From: DATLED01 sp035525495
GTDB lineage: Bacteria; Actinomycetota; Acidimicrobiia; Acidimicrobiales; CADCTF01
DNA length: 64,000 nucleotides
Direction of reading: 5' to 3'
Assembly: GCA_035525495.1 (NCBI GenBank)
Contig: DATLED010000001.1
Location: 1 to 64,000, forward strand
The notes under the pieces were generated by a model. That model worked only from the letters and a program-made list of their open reading frames with translations. It was not told the origin of the DNA and did not search any database. Positions within the stretch are counted from its first letter, which is position 1. Every line of letters begins with the position of its first letter. Position numbers and translations under genes: made by a program. This document shows positions 41,734 to 49,708 of this stretch, one piece after another.

Positions 41734-42444
41734 TCAGCGGGCGACGCCGACGGCGGCGCCGCACGCACGGCACGACACCACGATGACGTCGCGCTTTCGG
41801 TCCTGGCGATCGGCGGCCGTCAGCACCGTGAACGACAGCGAGCCCTCGAGCGGGTTCGAGCACGAGGCGCAGCTCGGAGGCGGGACGTAGGGACCGACGC
41901 GTGAGTCCGGCACGGCGCCGACGGCCACGTCCTCGTCGGCGGTCTCCTCGCTGGCGCCGCTCTGGCCACCCGACGGTGCCTCGACGGCCGCGCGCAGGGC
42001 GTCGAGGTCGACGCCGAGTCCGCGCAGCACCTGGCCGGCCGTCCCCTCGACGTCGAGCACGCCCAGCAGCAGGTGCTCGGTGCGCACCTCCCGCGACCGC
42101 TGCTCGTGCGAGAACCGAAAGGCCCGCCCGATGGCCCGCTCCGCCCGCGCGGAACGCTCGAGGGCGTCGCCAGGTCGTCGCGCCCTCGCCGCCTCCGCAT
42201 CCGATGGCTGGCGCTGTCCCACCGCCTCGCCGACCTTGCGCCGGGCTCCGGACAACGTGACACCGGACGCGCCGAGCAGCTTGGCGGCCGCCCCCTCGAC
42301 GTGGGCCAGCAACCCCAGCAGGAGGTGTTCCGTACCGATGCGAGCCGACCCGAGCTCACGCGCCTCGATGGCCGCCATGGCCACGGCGCGCCGCGCGCCC
42401 TGGCCGAACCCTTCCATCCCGTCGGCTCGCCCTTCGCCGGGCAT
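41734..42444 (-). CDS. double Clp-N domain protein with C-terminal zinc ribbon
   Basis: This 236-residue protein has two Clp-N-type repeats (ARRAVAMAAIEARELGSARIGTEHLLLGLL and IGRAFRFSHEQRSREVRTEHLLLGVL regions), the peptide/adaptor-binding module found at the front of ClpA/ClpC. The AAA+ domains are absent. It ends in a four-Cys zinc ribbon (CASC near 191 and CRAC near 228). A ClpS-like adaptor or substrate-sensing role is inferred. ATG 42444 lies 2 nt after the TGA of the phosphohistidine-swivel gene, so the two are coupled. Confidence 0.8.
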   Translation of the reverse strand: MPGEGRADGMEGFGQGARRAVAMAAIEARELGSARIGTEHLLLGLLAHVEGAAAKLLGASGVTLSGARRKVGEAVGQRQPSDAEAARARRPGDALERSARAERAIGRAFRFSHEQRSREVRTEHLLLGVLDVEGTAGQVLRGLGVDLDALRAAVEAPSGGQSGASEETADEDVAVGAVPDSRVGPYVPPPSCASCSNPLEGSLSFTVLTAADRQDRKRDVIVVSCRACGAAVGVAR

Positions 42445-42446
42445 CG

Positions 42447-44114
42447 TCAACGGTCCAGCACGGCGACCGTGCCCCGAGCCGGATCGACCTCGACGGTCGC
42501 GCCATCCGGGATCCGCTGCATCGCCTCCCGGGCCCCGACGACCGCCGGGATGCCGAACTCGCGGGCGATCACGGCGGCGTGGCAGAGCAAGCCACCCTCC
42601 TCGACGACCAGGGCGCCCGCGATGGCGAGGACGGCGTTGTACGTCGGCGCCGTGTAGGGCGCGACGAGCACGTCGCCAGGCTCGAGGTTGCCGAGCGCCT
42701 CGTTCACGTCGTGGACCACGCGCGCCGTTCCTCGATACGTTCCCGTCCCGACGCCGGTCCCCGTCAGCGGTGCATGAGCGGCCGAAGCTTCCATCGACGC
42801 CACGACGGTGAGGACGACGTCAGTGATGTGGGCGAGGTTCGGCGGGAACAGGTGGAACGGGGGATCGCCCTCCTCGGGGCCGAGCCGCTCGGGTGGCGAC
42901 AACGTCGCCCACGTCGCCCGTTCGTCGCGACGCCGCGCGATCTCGTCGGCACCGGGTCCTGCCTCCCCGCCGCCGCGCAGCATTGCGTCGATCTCTTCGA
43001 TCTCGAGCTCGAACACCTCGCCTCCGGCGAGCAACGCCCCGCTCGCGGCGAGTCGCCGCCCGGCCTCGAGCAGCGCTCGCCGAAGCAATCCCGCGGGCCA
43101 CTCGTAGGTCAGCGGACCGTTCTCGTCCCGCAGCCCGTAGGAGAGGCGGGCGTCCTCGACGAGCTCCTCGAACTCGGCGAGGTGCTCTGCCGGTATGGAT
43201 GACCGCAGGGCCGCCAGGGCCTCCTCGGCCCGAGCCTCCGGATCGTCGAGCGAGCTCCCGTCGGCGGCGGCGCGGATCGATGTCACGATCACCTCGGGGA
43301 GCTCGATCAAGCACGAGTCCTCGAGGTCGTAGCCGGTCGTCAACCGCCACCCGTGGTGGGCGAGGTAGTCGTCGAGCAGCGACGCCGCCCGGGGCGACGC
43401 CGCCCGCACCTCGTCGAGGGTCCGCACCGAGGTCACCCCGACGCCGGCATCGACGAGCTCCTGCGCGAGTAGCCGCAGCGCGATGGCCGGCGCGCGCGTG
43501 GCCGGCGAGGCGGCGACGAGCGCCTCGAACGACTGTGCTGGGTCGAGGCCCCACCCCCGGAGCGCCACCATGAGGTTCCCGAGCGGGCCCATGTCCGACA
43601 CGTGCAGCCGGTGGTGCAGCTGCGCCGTGGTGAGGACGTGCTCGTGCGCGTCATCGATGTGGCGCGCCAGTGCATCGTCGTCGAACGAGGAGAGGTCGAG
43701 GTCGCTGAGGGCGCGGTTGCGGGCGATCAGGTTCGGTTTCCAGTCCGACTCCCAGCGCGCCAGCTCGAGTCGCCACCGCTTCACGGCGAACGACTCCTTG
43801 GCGAGGCGCTCCTGCTTCCGGAACGCCGGATGGACGCGCGACGCCAACCAGAGGATCGGGGCGGGCGGGGGCGGACCGTCCTTCGAGCCGCCGACGATGG
43901 GGACGAGGCGGCGGAACAGCCGACCGTTGACCCATCGCACCTCCATTCCCTTCAAGGGCGCGCCGAAGAGCCCGAGCCCCTCCGCCAGACCGCGCTCCAG
44001 GGTCGTCGCCAGCACGCGCCGCACGATCGGGCCCGGTGCCGGCCCGCTGTGGGATGCATCGAGCAACCATGTGCCCGGCCCCGGTCTGTCCCACCGCACT
44101 GCGTCCGCCTGCAT
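42447..44114 (-). CDS. PEP-utiliser-like protein with phosphohistidine swivel domain
   Basis: This 555-residue protein ends with the swivelling domain of PEP-utilising enzymes: DVLVAPYTAPTYNAVLAIAGALVVEEGG, then LCHAAVIAREFGIPAVVGAREA with the phospho-His in LCHAA. The first 420 residues are helical and resemble the middle part of PEP synthase/rifampicin phosphotransferase-like proteins. No ATP-grasp or PEP-binding TIM barrel is visible. It may carry a phosphate without making it, or phosphorylate a partner together with other proteins. ATG 44114 is 5 nt after the acetyltransferase stop. Confidence 0.75.
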   Translation of the reverse strand: MQADAVRWDRPGPGTWLLDASHSGPAPGPIVRRVLATTLERGLAEGLGLFGAPLKGMEVRWVNGRLFRRLVPIVGGSKDGPPPPAPILWLASRVHPAFRKQERLAKESFAVKRWRLELARWESDWKPNLIARNRALSDLDLSSFDDDALARHIDDAHEHVLTTAQLHHRLHVSDMGPLGNLMVALRGWGLDPAQSFEALVAASPATRAPAIALRLLAQELVDAGVGVTSVRTLDEVRAASPRAASLLDDYLAHHGWRLTTGYDLEDSCLIELPEVIVTSIRAAADGSSLDDPEARAEEALAALRSSIPAEHLAEFEELVEDARLSYGLRDENGPLTYEWPAGLLRRALLEAGRRLAASGALLAGGEVFELEIEEIDAMLRGGGEAGPGADEIARRRDERATWATLSPPERLGPEEGDPPFHLFPPNLAHITDVVLTVVASMEASAAHAPLTGTGVGTGTYRGTARVVHDVNEALGNLEPGDVLVAPYTAPTYNAVLAIAGALVVEEGGLLCHAAVIAREFGIPAVVGAREAMQRIPDGATVEVDPARGTVAVLDR

Positions 44115-44119
44115 GGTCG

Positions 44120-44674
44120 TCAAGGATCGCACGCCAGGCGCGCGTGGAGGTGTTCGTCGTGGCGCAGCCCGTCGCCGAAGACCGATCCGCTCCGGAGGAC
44201 GCCCTCGAGGGCGAACCCACATCTGGTCGCGACCGCGCACGAGGCTTCGTTCTCGACCGCATGGAAGACCTGGACGCGGAACAGTCGAAGGTCGCCCAGG
44301 GCCCACGCCGTCGTCGCTGCAAGGGCGGCGGTGGCGATGCCGCGTCGGCGGTGCCCCGGCGCGACGCGGTACCCGATGGAACCCACACCTTGGGTGAGGT
44401 CCACGTCGAAGAGCGAGACGTTGCCCGCGTACTCGCCTGTCGCCGTCACGACGATGGAGAAGGTCGCGTGCCCGCCCGCTGCCCAGTCGGAGCCGCGGTC
44501 GCACCAGTCCCTCGCCGACACGACATCGACGACGAGCGGCGCCGGGTTCCACAGGACGACGTCCGGATCGGTCAGCATCGCAAGGGCGGCCGCCGCCTCA
44601 GCACGACGCGGCGGTCGCAAGATCAACCGGCCGCCGTCGGCGGACAGCTCGACGGTCTCGAGCACGTTCCCCAT
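44120..44674 (-). CDS. GNAT acetyltransferase (RimJ/RimL-like)
   Basis: This 184-residue enzyme transfers an acetyl group from acetyl-CoA. The GNAT core is visible as RLILRPPRRAEAAAALAML, VTATGEYAGNVSLFDVD, GSIGYRVAPGHRRRGIATAALAA (acetyl-CoA loop, RRRGIA), VFHAVENEASCAVATRCGFALEGVLR and a final LHARLACDP. It resembles RimJ/RimL-type N-terminal or small-molecule acetylases. ATG 44674 faces the divergent VOC gene 28 bp away. It heads the operon with the phosphohistidine and Clp-N genes. Confidence 0.88.
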   Translation of the reverse strand: MGNVLETVELSADGGRLILRPPRRAEAAAALAMLTDPDVVLWNPAPLVVDVVSARDWCDRGSDWAAGGHATFSIVVTATGEYAGNVSLFDVDLTQGVGSIGYRVAPGHRRRGIATAALAATTAWALGDLRLFRVQVFHAVENEASCAVATRCGFALEGVLRSGSVFGDGLRHDEHLHARLACDP

Positions 44675-44689
44675 GACGCCAGTGTCGCT

Positions 44690-44695
44690 TAGGGT
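44690..44695 (+). promoter_or_regulatory. -10 box (TAGGGT) of the VOC gene
   Basis: TAGGGT lies 6 nt before ATG 44702. Confidence 0.45.
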
Positions 44696-44701
44696 GCGGC
44701 C

Positions 44702-45100
44702 ATGGGCGCGAACCTCACGAAGGACTCCATCGATCTCGGCATCGTCACCAACGACGGCGCCGCCCTCGTCGGCTTCTACCGGGACGTGCTGGGGTTCGAG
44801 GACCAGGGCGAGATGCCAATGCCCGGTGGGTCGATGCATCGCCTCGCGTGCGGCACCAGCGTCATCAAGATCGTCTCGCCCCGGAACGCTCCGCCGTCGT
44901 CCGCACCACCCGGCGGCATCCAGGGCGCGACGGGCTACCGCTACTGGACGATCACCGTCTCGAACCTCCCCGAGCTCGTCGCCGCCTGTGAGGGGGGCGG
45001 CCACAAGGTCGTCGTGCCGGTCACCGAGCTGCGGCCGGGGATCACGATCGCCATCGTCGAGGATCCCGACGGCAACTGGGTCGAGTTCCTGGCCGGGTAG
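44702..45100 (+). CDS. VOC (glyoxalase/bleomycin-resistance) family protein
   Basis: This 132-residue protein has two beta-alpha-beta-beta-beta modules: IDLGIVTNDGAALVGFYRDVLGFEDQGE in the first and RYWTITVSNLPELVAACEGGGHKVVVP with a final IAIVEDPDGNWVEFLAG (metal Glu) in the second. It may be a metal-dependent lyase, isomerase or dioxygenase; the substrate is unknown. It is 5 nt upstream of the flavoenzyme gene and likely co-transcribed with it. Confidence 0.9.
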   Translation: MGANLTKDSIDLGIVTNDGAALVGFYRDVLGFEDQGEMPMPGGSMHRLACGTSVIKIVSPRNAPPSSAPPGGIQGATGYRYWTITVSNLPELVAACEGGGHKVVVPVTELRPGITIAIVEDPDGNWVEFLAG

Positions 45101-45105
45101 CCGGG

Positions 45106-46170
45106 ATGCGGCGCTGCGACGTCCTCATCGTCGGCGGGGGAGCGATGGGCTCGGCCACGGCGTGGCAACTGGCGCGTCGTGGCGTCGACGTCGTGCTCCT
45201 CGAGCGCTTCGGTCGACACCACGCGAACGGGAGCTCGCACGGCGCGACCCGCATCTTCCGGTTCGCGTACTCGAATCCCTTGTACGTGCAGATGGCGCAG
45301 GGCGCCCTGCCGTTGTGGCGCGAGCTCGAGCAGGACTCAGGTGAGTCGCTGCTCGACACGACCGGAGGCCTCGACATCGGGCGAGAGGCGGACATCGCCG
45401 AGATCGAAGGGGCGCTCGGCGCATCGGGCGCGCACAGCGAGCGCGTCGATGCGGCCGATGCGTCGGAGCGGTGGCCGGGGATCGCGATCGACGGGGCCGA
45501 CGACGTCGTCCTCTTCCAACCGGACTCCGGGCGACTCTGGGCGGAACGCACGGTGTCCGCACTGCAGGCGCAGGCGACGCACCACGGCGGCGAGGTCCGC
45601 CACCACGAGCCGGTCGTCGAGCTGTCGATCTCGACCGGCCATGCCCGCACCGACGCCGACGAGTACCTCGCCGAGACGATCGTCGTGACCGCCGGCGCCT
45701 GGGTGGCCGATGTCCTCGCCGGCAACGAGGAGGCTGAGGGCCTCCCTCAGTTTGTCGTCACCCGGGAGCAGACGTTCCACTTCGCGCCGCTCGATGACGA
45801 CCTCGCGTGGCCGAGCTTCATCCACCACCGCGACGGTGGCGCCCCCGCCGTCTATGGCCTCGAGACGCCCGGCGAGGGCATCAAGGTCGCCGAGCATGGA
45901 TCGGGGGCGGTGACGGATCCCGACGGCCGCAGCTTCGATGTCGACGAGATCGGACGGCAGCGGGTGATTCGCTACGTCACCGAGCGCCTGCCCGGCGTCG
46001 AACCCCGCCCGACGACGGAGCTCACGTGCCTCTACACGAGCACGCCCGACAACGGCTTCGTGCTCGAACGCCGCGGACGCCTCGTCGTCGGCTCCGCGTG
46101 CAGCGGCCATGGCTTCAAGTTCACGCCGCTGATCGGCCAGAGGCTGGCGGACCTGGCAACGGGCGGCTGA
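45106..46170 (+). CDS. sarcosine oxidase-like FAD-dependent amine oxidase
   Basis: This 354-residue flavoenzyme has the FAD motif DVLIVGGGAMGSATAWQLARRG at the N-terminus, followed by GSSHGATRIFRFAY, and GSACSGHGFKF near the end, the layout of monomeric sarcosine/N-methyltryptophan oxidases. A Cys in TCLYTSTPDNGF sits where these enzymes attach FAD covalently. It would oxidise a secondary amine to an imine with H2O2 release. It follows the VOC gene by 5 nt. Its exact substrate is open. Confidence 0.92.
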   Translation: MRRCDVLIVGGGAMGSATAWQLARRGVDVVLLERFGRHHANGSSHGATRIFRFAYSNPLYVQMAQGALPLWRELEQDSGESLLDTTGGLDIGREADIAEIEGALGASGAHSERVDAADASERWPGIAIDGADDVVLFQPDSGRLWAERTVSALQAQATHHGGEVRHHEPVVELSISTGHARTDADEYLAETIVVTAGAWVADVLAGNEEAEGLPQFVVTREQTFHFAPLDDDLAWPSFIHHRDGGAPAVYGLETPGEGIKVAEHGSGAVTDPDGRSFDVDEIGRQRVIRYVTERLPGVEPRPTTELTCLYTSTPDNGFVLERRGRLVVGSACSGHGFKFTPLIGQRLADLATGG

Positions 46171-46176
46171 CCGGGT

Positions 46177-47775
46177 CTATCCCGCGTTGGCGAGAAGCTT
46201 CTTCCCGATCACCCGGAGAGCCAGGATCTCGTCGGCTCCCTCGAAGATCGACAGCACACGCGCGTCGACGAACAGACGAGACACCGGGAACTCCTCGGCG
46301 TAGCCCATGCCGCCGTGGATCTGGAGGGCCTCGCGCGTCACCCACTCGGCGGCCCGGCAGACGTACGCCTTGACCATCGAGGCCTCCATGGCACCCTCGC
46401 CCTTGGCCATCAACCGTCCGACCTCGTACATGAACTGGCGCGCCGACTGGATGATCACGGCCATGCGCCCGAGCTTCACCCGGGTGAGTTGGTAGTCGAG
46501 GATCGGCCGGTCGAAGACGACGCGGTTCGCGGCGTAGTCATAGGCCGCCTCATAGGCCGCCTGCATCACGCCGACGGTGCGGGCCGCCGTCTGGAGCCGG
46601 CCGTTCTCGAAGCCCTGCAGCGTCATGTAGTTGCCGCGCCCGAGCCCCGTCTCGCCGCCGATGAGGTTCTCCTTCGGCACGACCCATCCGTCGAAGGCGA
46701 CCTCGTAGGAGTGCATGCCGCGGTAACCGATGGTGTCGATGGCTCGCCCCTCCATCTTCCCGCCAGTGCCCTCCTGGGTGAACTCGAAGCCGTGGCCGTC
46801 TCCGCGTGGCTTGGGCACGATGAACAGCGAGAGACCCCGGTGGGCGGCGCTGCGGTCGGGGTCGGTGCGGGCGAGGAGCATGAGCACGTCGGCGCGGGCG
46901 GCAAACGTGCACCACGTCTTCACGCCATTGATCGTGTAGGCGGTGCCATCGGCGGTCGGCGTCGCCGTGGTCTTCACGCCGCCGACGTTCGAGCCGAAGT
47001 CCGGCTCGGTCACGGCGACGGCGTTCAAGATCTCGCCGGTCGCCATCTTCGGGAGCCACTCGTGCTTCTGCTCTTCGGTGCCGCCTTGCACGAGGGCCCG
47101 GGTGAGGATCTCGGGACGCGTGATCAGCGAACCCGCGGCGCCGAGCGAGCCCCTCGACAGCTCCTCGGTGGCGACGACCATCGACAGGTACTCGCCCTCG
47201 CCCCCCGAGGCCCAGCCGCCGTAGGTCTCGGGGACGCTCAGGCCGAACGTCCCGATCTCGGCGAGGCCGGTGATGATCTCCTCGGGGATGTCGAGGTTCT
47301 CGCGGTGGACGTGCTCGGCGACCGGCTTGACCTTCTCCTCGGCGAAGCGTCGGAACGTGTCCTGCACCATCTCGAAGTCGCTGTCGAGGTGCCGCGGGCC
47401 GGGCTGGTCGGCGAGCGCGGCGACGAACTCGGCGGCGCGATAGGTGCGGACGAAGGGCATGGCAGCGTGGAGGGCGCCGAGTTCCACGCCCCACTCGTCC
47501 TCGCGCCCGAGCACGCGGCTGGCGACGTCGTGGACGGCGTCGGCGACGAACGCGCAGGCGATGCGTGCTTCGACGTCGCCCTTGGCGCCGTAGTCGAGGA
47601 CGGCTCGAGCGATCTCCACGCCGGCCGCGCCGTGGGCGAGGTCGTAGATCGCGCTCTGGTGGGCGTCCGGATCGCCCGCCGACAGGTGTCGGGCAGCCGC
47701 CTCGACGACGCCCTTGGCGACGTCGACGGCGGCAGCGGCAGCAGCGAGATCGGGAGCAGCGACTTCGGAGGCCAT
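46177..47775 (-). CDS. acyl-CoA dehydrogenase with N-terminal helical extension
   Basis: This 532-residue flavoprotein has a helical N-terminal part of about 120 residues, as in the actinobacterial long form, and then the ACAD fold. The fold shows DFEMVQDTFRRFAEEKVKP, AVTEPDFGSNVGGVKTTATPTADG, FTQEGTGGKMEGRAIDTIGYRGMHSYEVAFDG and ALQIHGGMGYAEEFPVSRLF with IFEGADEI. It oxidises an acyl-CoA at the alpha-beta bond. ATG 47775 has a TAGCCT box 8 nt upstream. It converges on the sarcosine oxidase-like gene with a 6-bp gap. Confidence 0.93.
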   Translation of the reverse strand: MASEVAAPDLAAAAAAVDVAKGVVEAAARHLSAGDPDAHQSAIYDLAHGAAGVEIARAVLDYGAKGDVEARIACAFVADAVHDVASRVLGREDEWGVELGALHAAMPFVRTYRAAEFVAALADQPGPRHLDSDFEMVQDTFRRFAEEKVKPVAEHVHRENLDIPEEIITGLAEIGTFGLSVPETYGGWASGGEGEYLSMVVATEELSRGSLGAAGSLITRPEILTRALVQGGTEEQKHEWLPKMATGEILNAVAVTEPDFGSNVGGVKTTATPTADGTAYTINGVKTWCTFAARADVLMLLARTDPDRSAAHRGLSLFIVPKPRGDGHGFEFTQEGTGGKMEGRAIDTIGYRGMHSYEVAFDGWVVPKENLIGGETGLGRGNYMTLQGFENGRLQTAARTVGVMQAAYEAAYDYAANRVVFDRPILDYQLTRVKLGRMAVIIQSARQFMYEVGRLMAKGEGAMEASMVKAYVCRAAEWVTREALQIHGGMGYAEEFPVSRLFVDARVLSIFEGADEILALRVIGKKLLANAG

Positions 47776-47783
47776 GGCCGCCG

Positions 47784-47789
47784 AGGCTA
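47784..47789 (-). promoter_or_regulatory. -10 box (TAGCCT) of the long acyl-CoA dehydrogenase gene
   Basis: TAGCCT lies 8 nt before ATG 47775 on the minus strand. Confidence 0.4.
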
Positions 47790-47809
47790 CCGAGGGTGGC
47801 CTGGCAAGC

Positions 47810-48457
47810 TCACATCTCGTGCCGGCGGGCGACGACGGTGACCAGTGGCGGCAGGACGACGGGGTCGTTTCCGGGATGGATCTCGGTGAGCACCTCGAGG
47901 TAGTCGGCGACGGGTCCGGCGCCGGCACCCGCGGGTGCTTCGGCCCACGCATCGATGATCTCGAGCCCGGCCTCCACCACGAGCGCAGGCAGCAGCGCGC
48001 CGACGTCGGGATGGCGAGCGTCGGGCATGGAGAACGGCTCGCCGGCGATGCGCCCGGCCGACGTGATCGGCTCCTGGGCGACGACCCAGCCCCCGGTCCG
48101 GACTGCCGCCGCCATCCGCTTGAGGACGACCACGGGGTCGACGACGTGGAGCAGGAGGAAGCGGCAGAAGGCGAGGTCGACGGGCTCGGGGAGCGTCAGG
48201 TCCTCGCCTGCCTGCGTGAGGGCGATCACCTGGGTGTGGGCGGCGGCGGCTCGCGCGGACTGGTCGCGCGCTCGTGGGTCGAGGTCGACGGCGTAGATGC
48301 GTCCGTCGCGGCCGACGACCTCGGCGAGAGCGACGCTCACGTCACCGCCGCCGGCGCCCACGTCGACGCACCGCCAGCCCTCACGCAGCCCGAGCCGGTC
48401 CAGCGCCGTCGCCAGCGGCCGCCGGTAGACGTCGTTGCGCAGGCCCAGCTCGATCAT
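47810..48457 (-). CDS. class I SAM-dependent methyltransferase
   Basis: This 215-residue protein has the SAM-binding motif CVDVGAGGGDVSVALAEVVG with the acidic motif II YAVDLDPRARD, and the post-I region LAFCRFLLLHVVDPVVVLKRMAAAVRTGGWVVAQEP, typical of small-molecule methyltransferases. The N-terminus (MIELGLRNDVYRRPLATALDRLGL) is set by ATG 48457, 7 nt after a TAGGTT box. The substrate is not predictable. Confidence 0.88.
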   Translation of the reverse strand: MIELGLRNDVYRRPLATALDRLGLREGWRCVDVGAGGGDVSVALAEVVGRDGRIYAVDLDPRARDQSARAAAAHTQVIALTQAGEDLTLPEPVDLAFCRFLLLHVVDPVVVLKRMAAAVRTGGWVVAQEPITSAGRIAGEPFSMPDARHPDVGALLPALVVEAGLEIIDAWAEAPAGAGAGPVADYLEVLTEIHPGNDPVVLPPLVTVVARRHEM

Positions 48458-48464
48458 GCGGTGG

Positions 48465-48470
48465 AACCTA
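48465..48470 (-). promoter_or_regulatory. -10 box (TAGGTT) of the methyltransferase gene
   Basis: TAGGTT lies 7 nt before ATG 48457 and fixes that start. Confidence 0.45.
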
Positions 48471-48547
48471 CCGGGGCTCTCGGGTGCAGATGGCCGCCAG
48501 ACGCCCGTTCGTGACCGAAAGCGGGTTGGGGTGGCAGCATCGTCGGC

Positions 48548-49708
48548 GTGATCCGCACCGACCCCGCCCTCGCTGATGAGCTGGTGGCGACCGTCCGCAA
48601 GTTCGTGCAGCGCGAGGTCGTCCCCCACGCCTCGAAGCTCGAGCACGACGACGAGTACCCCGAGGCGATGGTCGCCGGCCTGCGTGACCTCGGCCTGTTC
48701 GGCGCCACCATCCCGGAGGAGCACGGTGGCCTCGGTCTCGACACCGTCACGTACGCCCGCATCGTCGAGGAGCTCGCCGCCGGGTGGATGTCGCTCACCG
48801 GCGTCGTCAACACCCACCTGATCTGCGCCACCCTGATCAAGCTGCATGGCACCGAGGAGCAGAAGCGGGAGTGGCTTCCGCAGATGGCCAGCGGGGAACG
48901 CCGCGGCGCCCTCTCCCTCAGCGAACCCGACGCCGGCAGCGACACGAGGGCCCTGCGCTGCAAGGCGACGCGCGACGGCGACGAGTTCGTCATCGACGGG
49001 GTCAAGACGTGGGTGACGAACGGGGAGCGCTGCGGGATCCTCGCCCTTGCCGCCCGCACCGAGGAGGGCATCACCTGCTTCATCGTCGAGAAGGAACCAG
49101 GCCGGGAGTTCGGCGGCATCACCGTCTCGAAGAAGATCGAGAAGCTCGGCTACAAGGGCATCGAGACCGTCGAGATGACCTACGCCGGTCACCGGGTCCC
49201 CGCGTCGTGGGTCCTGGGTGGTCCCGAGGCCGGCCTCGGCCGCGGCCTGCACCACATCCTGGGTGCCCTCGAGCTCGGTCGGGTGAACATCGCCGCCCGC
49301 GCCTGCGGCGTCGGTCGCGCCTCGTTCGAGGCGGCCATCACGTACGCGCAACAGCGTCACACGATGGGGGTCCCGATCGCCAAGCACCAGGCGATCCAGT
49401 TCAAGCTCGCGGACATGGCGACGAAGCTCGAGGCGGCCCGCCTGCTCACCCGCAGCGCCGCCGAGAAGTTCGACACCGGTCAGCGCGCCGACGTCGAAGC
49501 CGGAATGGCCAAGCTGTTCGCTTCGGAGACCGCCTTCGAGCTCGCCACCGAGGCCATGCGCATCCATGGCGGGTACGGATACACGACGGAGTTCCCCGTC
49601 GAGCGCTACTACCGGGACGCGCCGCTGATGCTGATCGGCGAGGGGACGAACGAGATCCAGCGGTTGGTGATCGCGCGCGGGTTGCTCGACCGCTACGCCA
49701 TCGACTGA
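48548..49708 (+). CDS. acyl-CoA dehydrogenase
   Basis: This 386-residue enzyme has standard ACAD length and motifs: ALSLSEPDAGSDTRALRC (FAD site), IDGVKTWVTNGERC, KLGYKGIETVEMTYAGHRVP, AITYAQQRHTMGVPIAKHQAIQFKLADMAT and AMRIHGGYGYTTEFPVERYYRDA with IGEGTNEIQR. The catalytic base is expected in the GEGTNEI region or nearby. It transfers electrons to ETF. GTG 48548 is preferred as the first in-frame start before the helical domain. Its 3' end overlaps the convergent GGDEF-EAL gene by 16 bp. Confidence 0.94.
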   Translation: MIRTDPALADELVATVRKFVQREVVPHASKLEHDDEYPEAMVAGLRDLGLFGATIPEEHGGLGLDTVTYARIVEELAAGWMSLTGVVNTHLICATLIKLHGTEEQKREWLPQMASGERRGALSLSEPDAGSDTRALRCKATRDGDEFVIDGVKTWVTNGERCGILALAARTEEGITCFIVEKEPGREFGGITVSKKIEKLGYKGIETVEMTYAGHRVPASWVLGGPEAGLGRGLHHILGALELGRVNIAARACGVGRASFEAAITYAQQRHTMGVPIAKHQAIQFKLADMATKLEAARLLTRSAAEKFDTGQRADVEAGMAKLFASETAFELATEAMRIHGGYGYTTEFPVERYYRDAPLMLIGEGTNEIQRLVIARGLLDRYAID

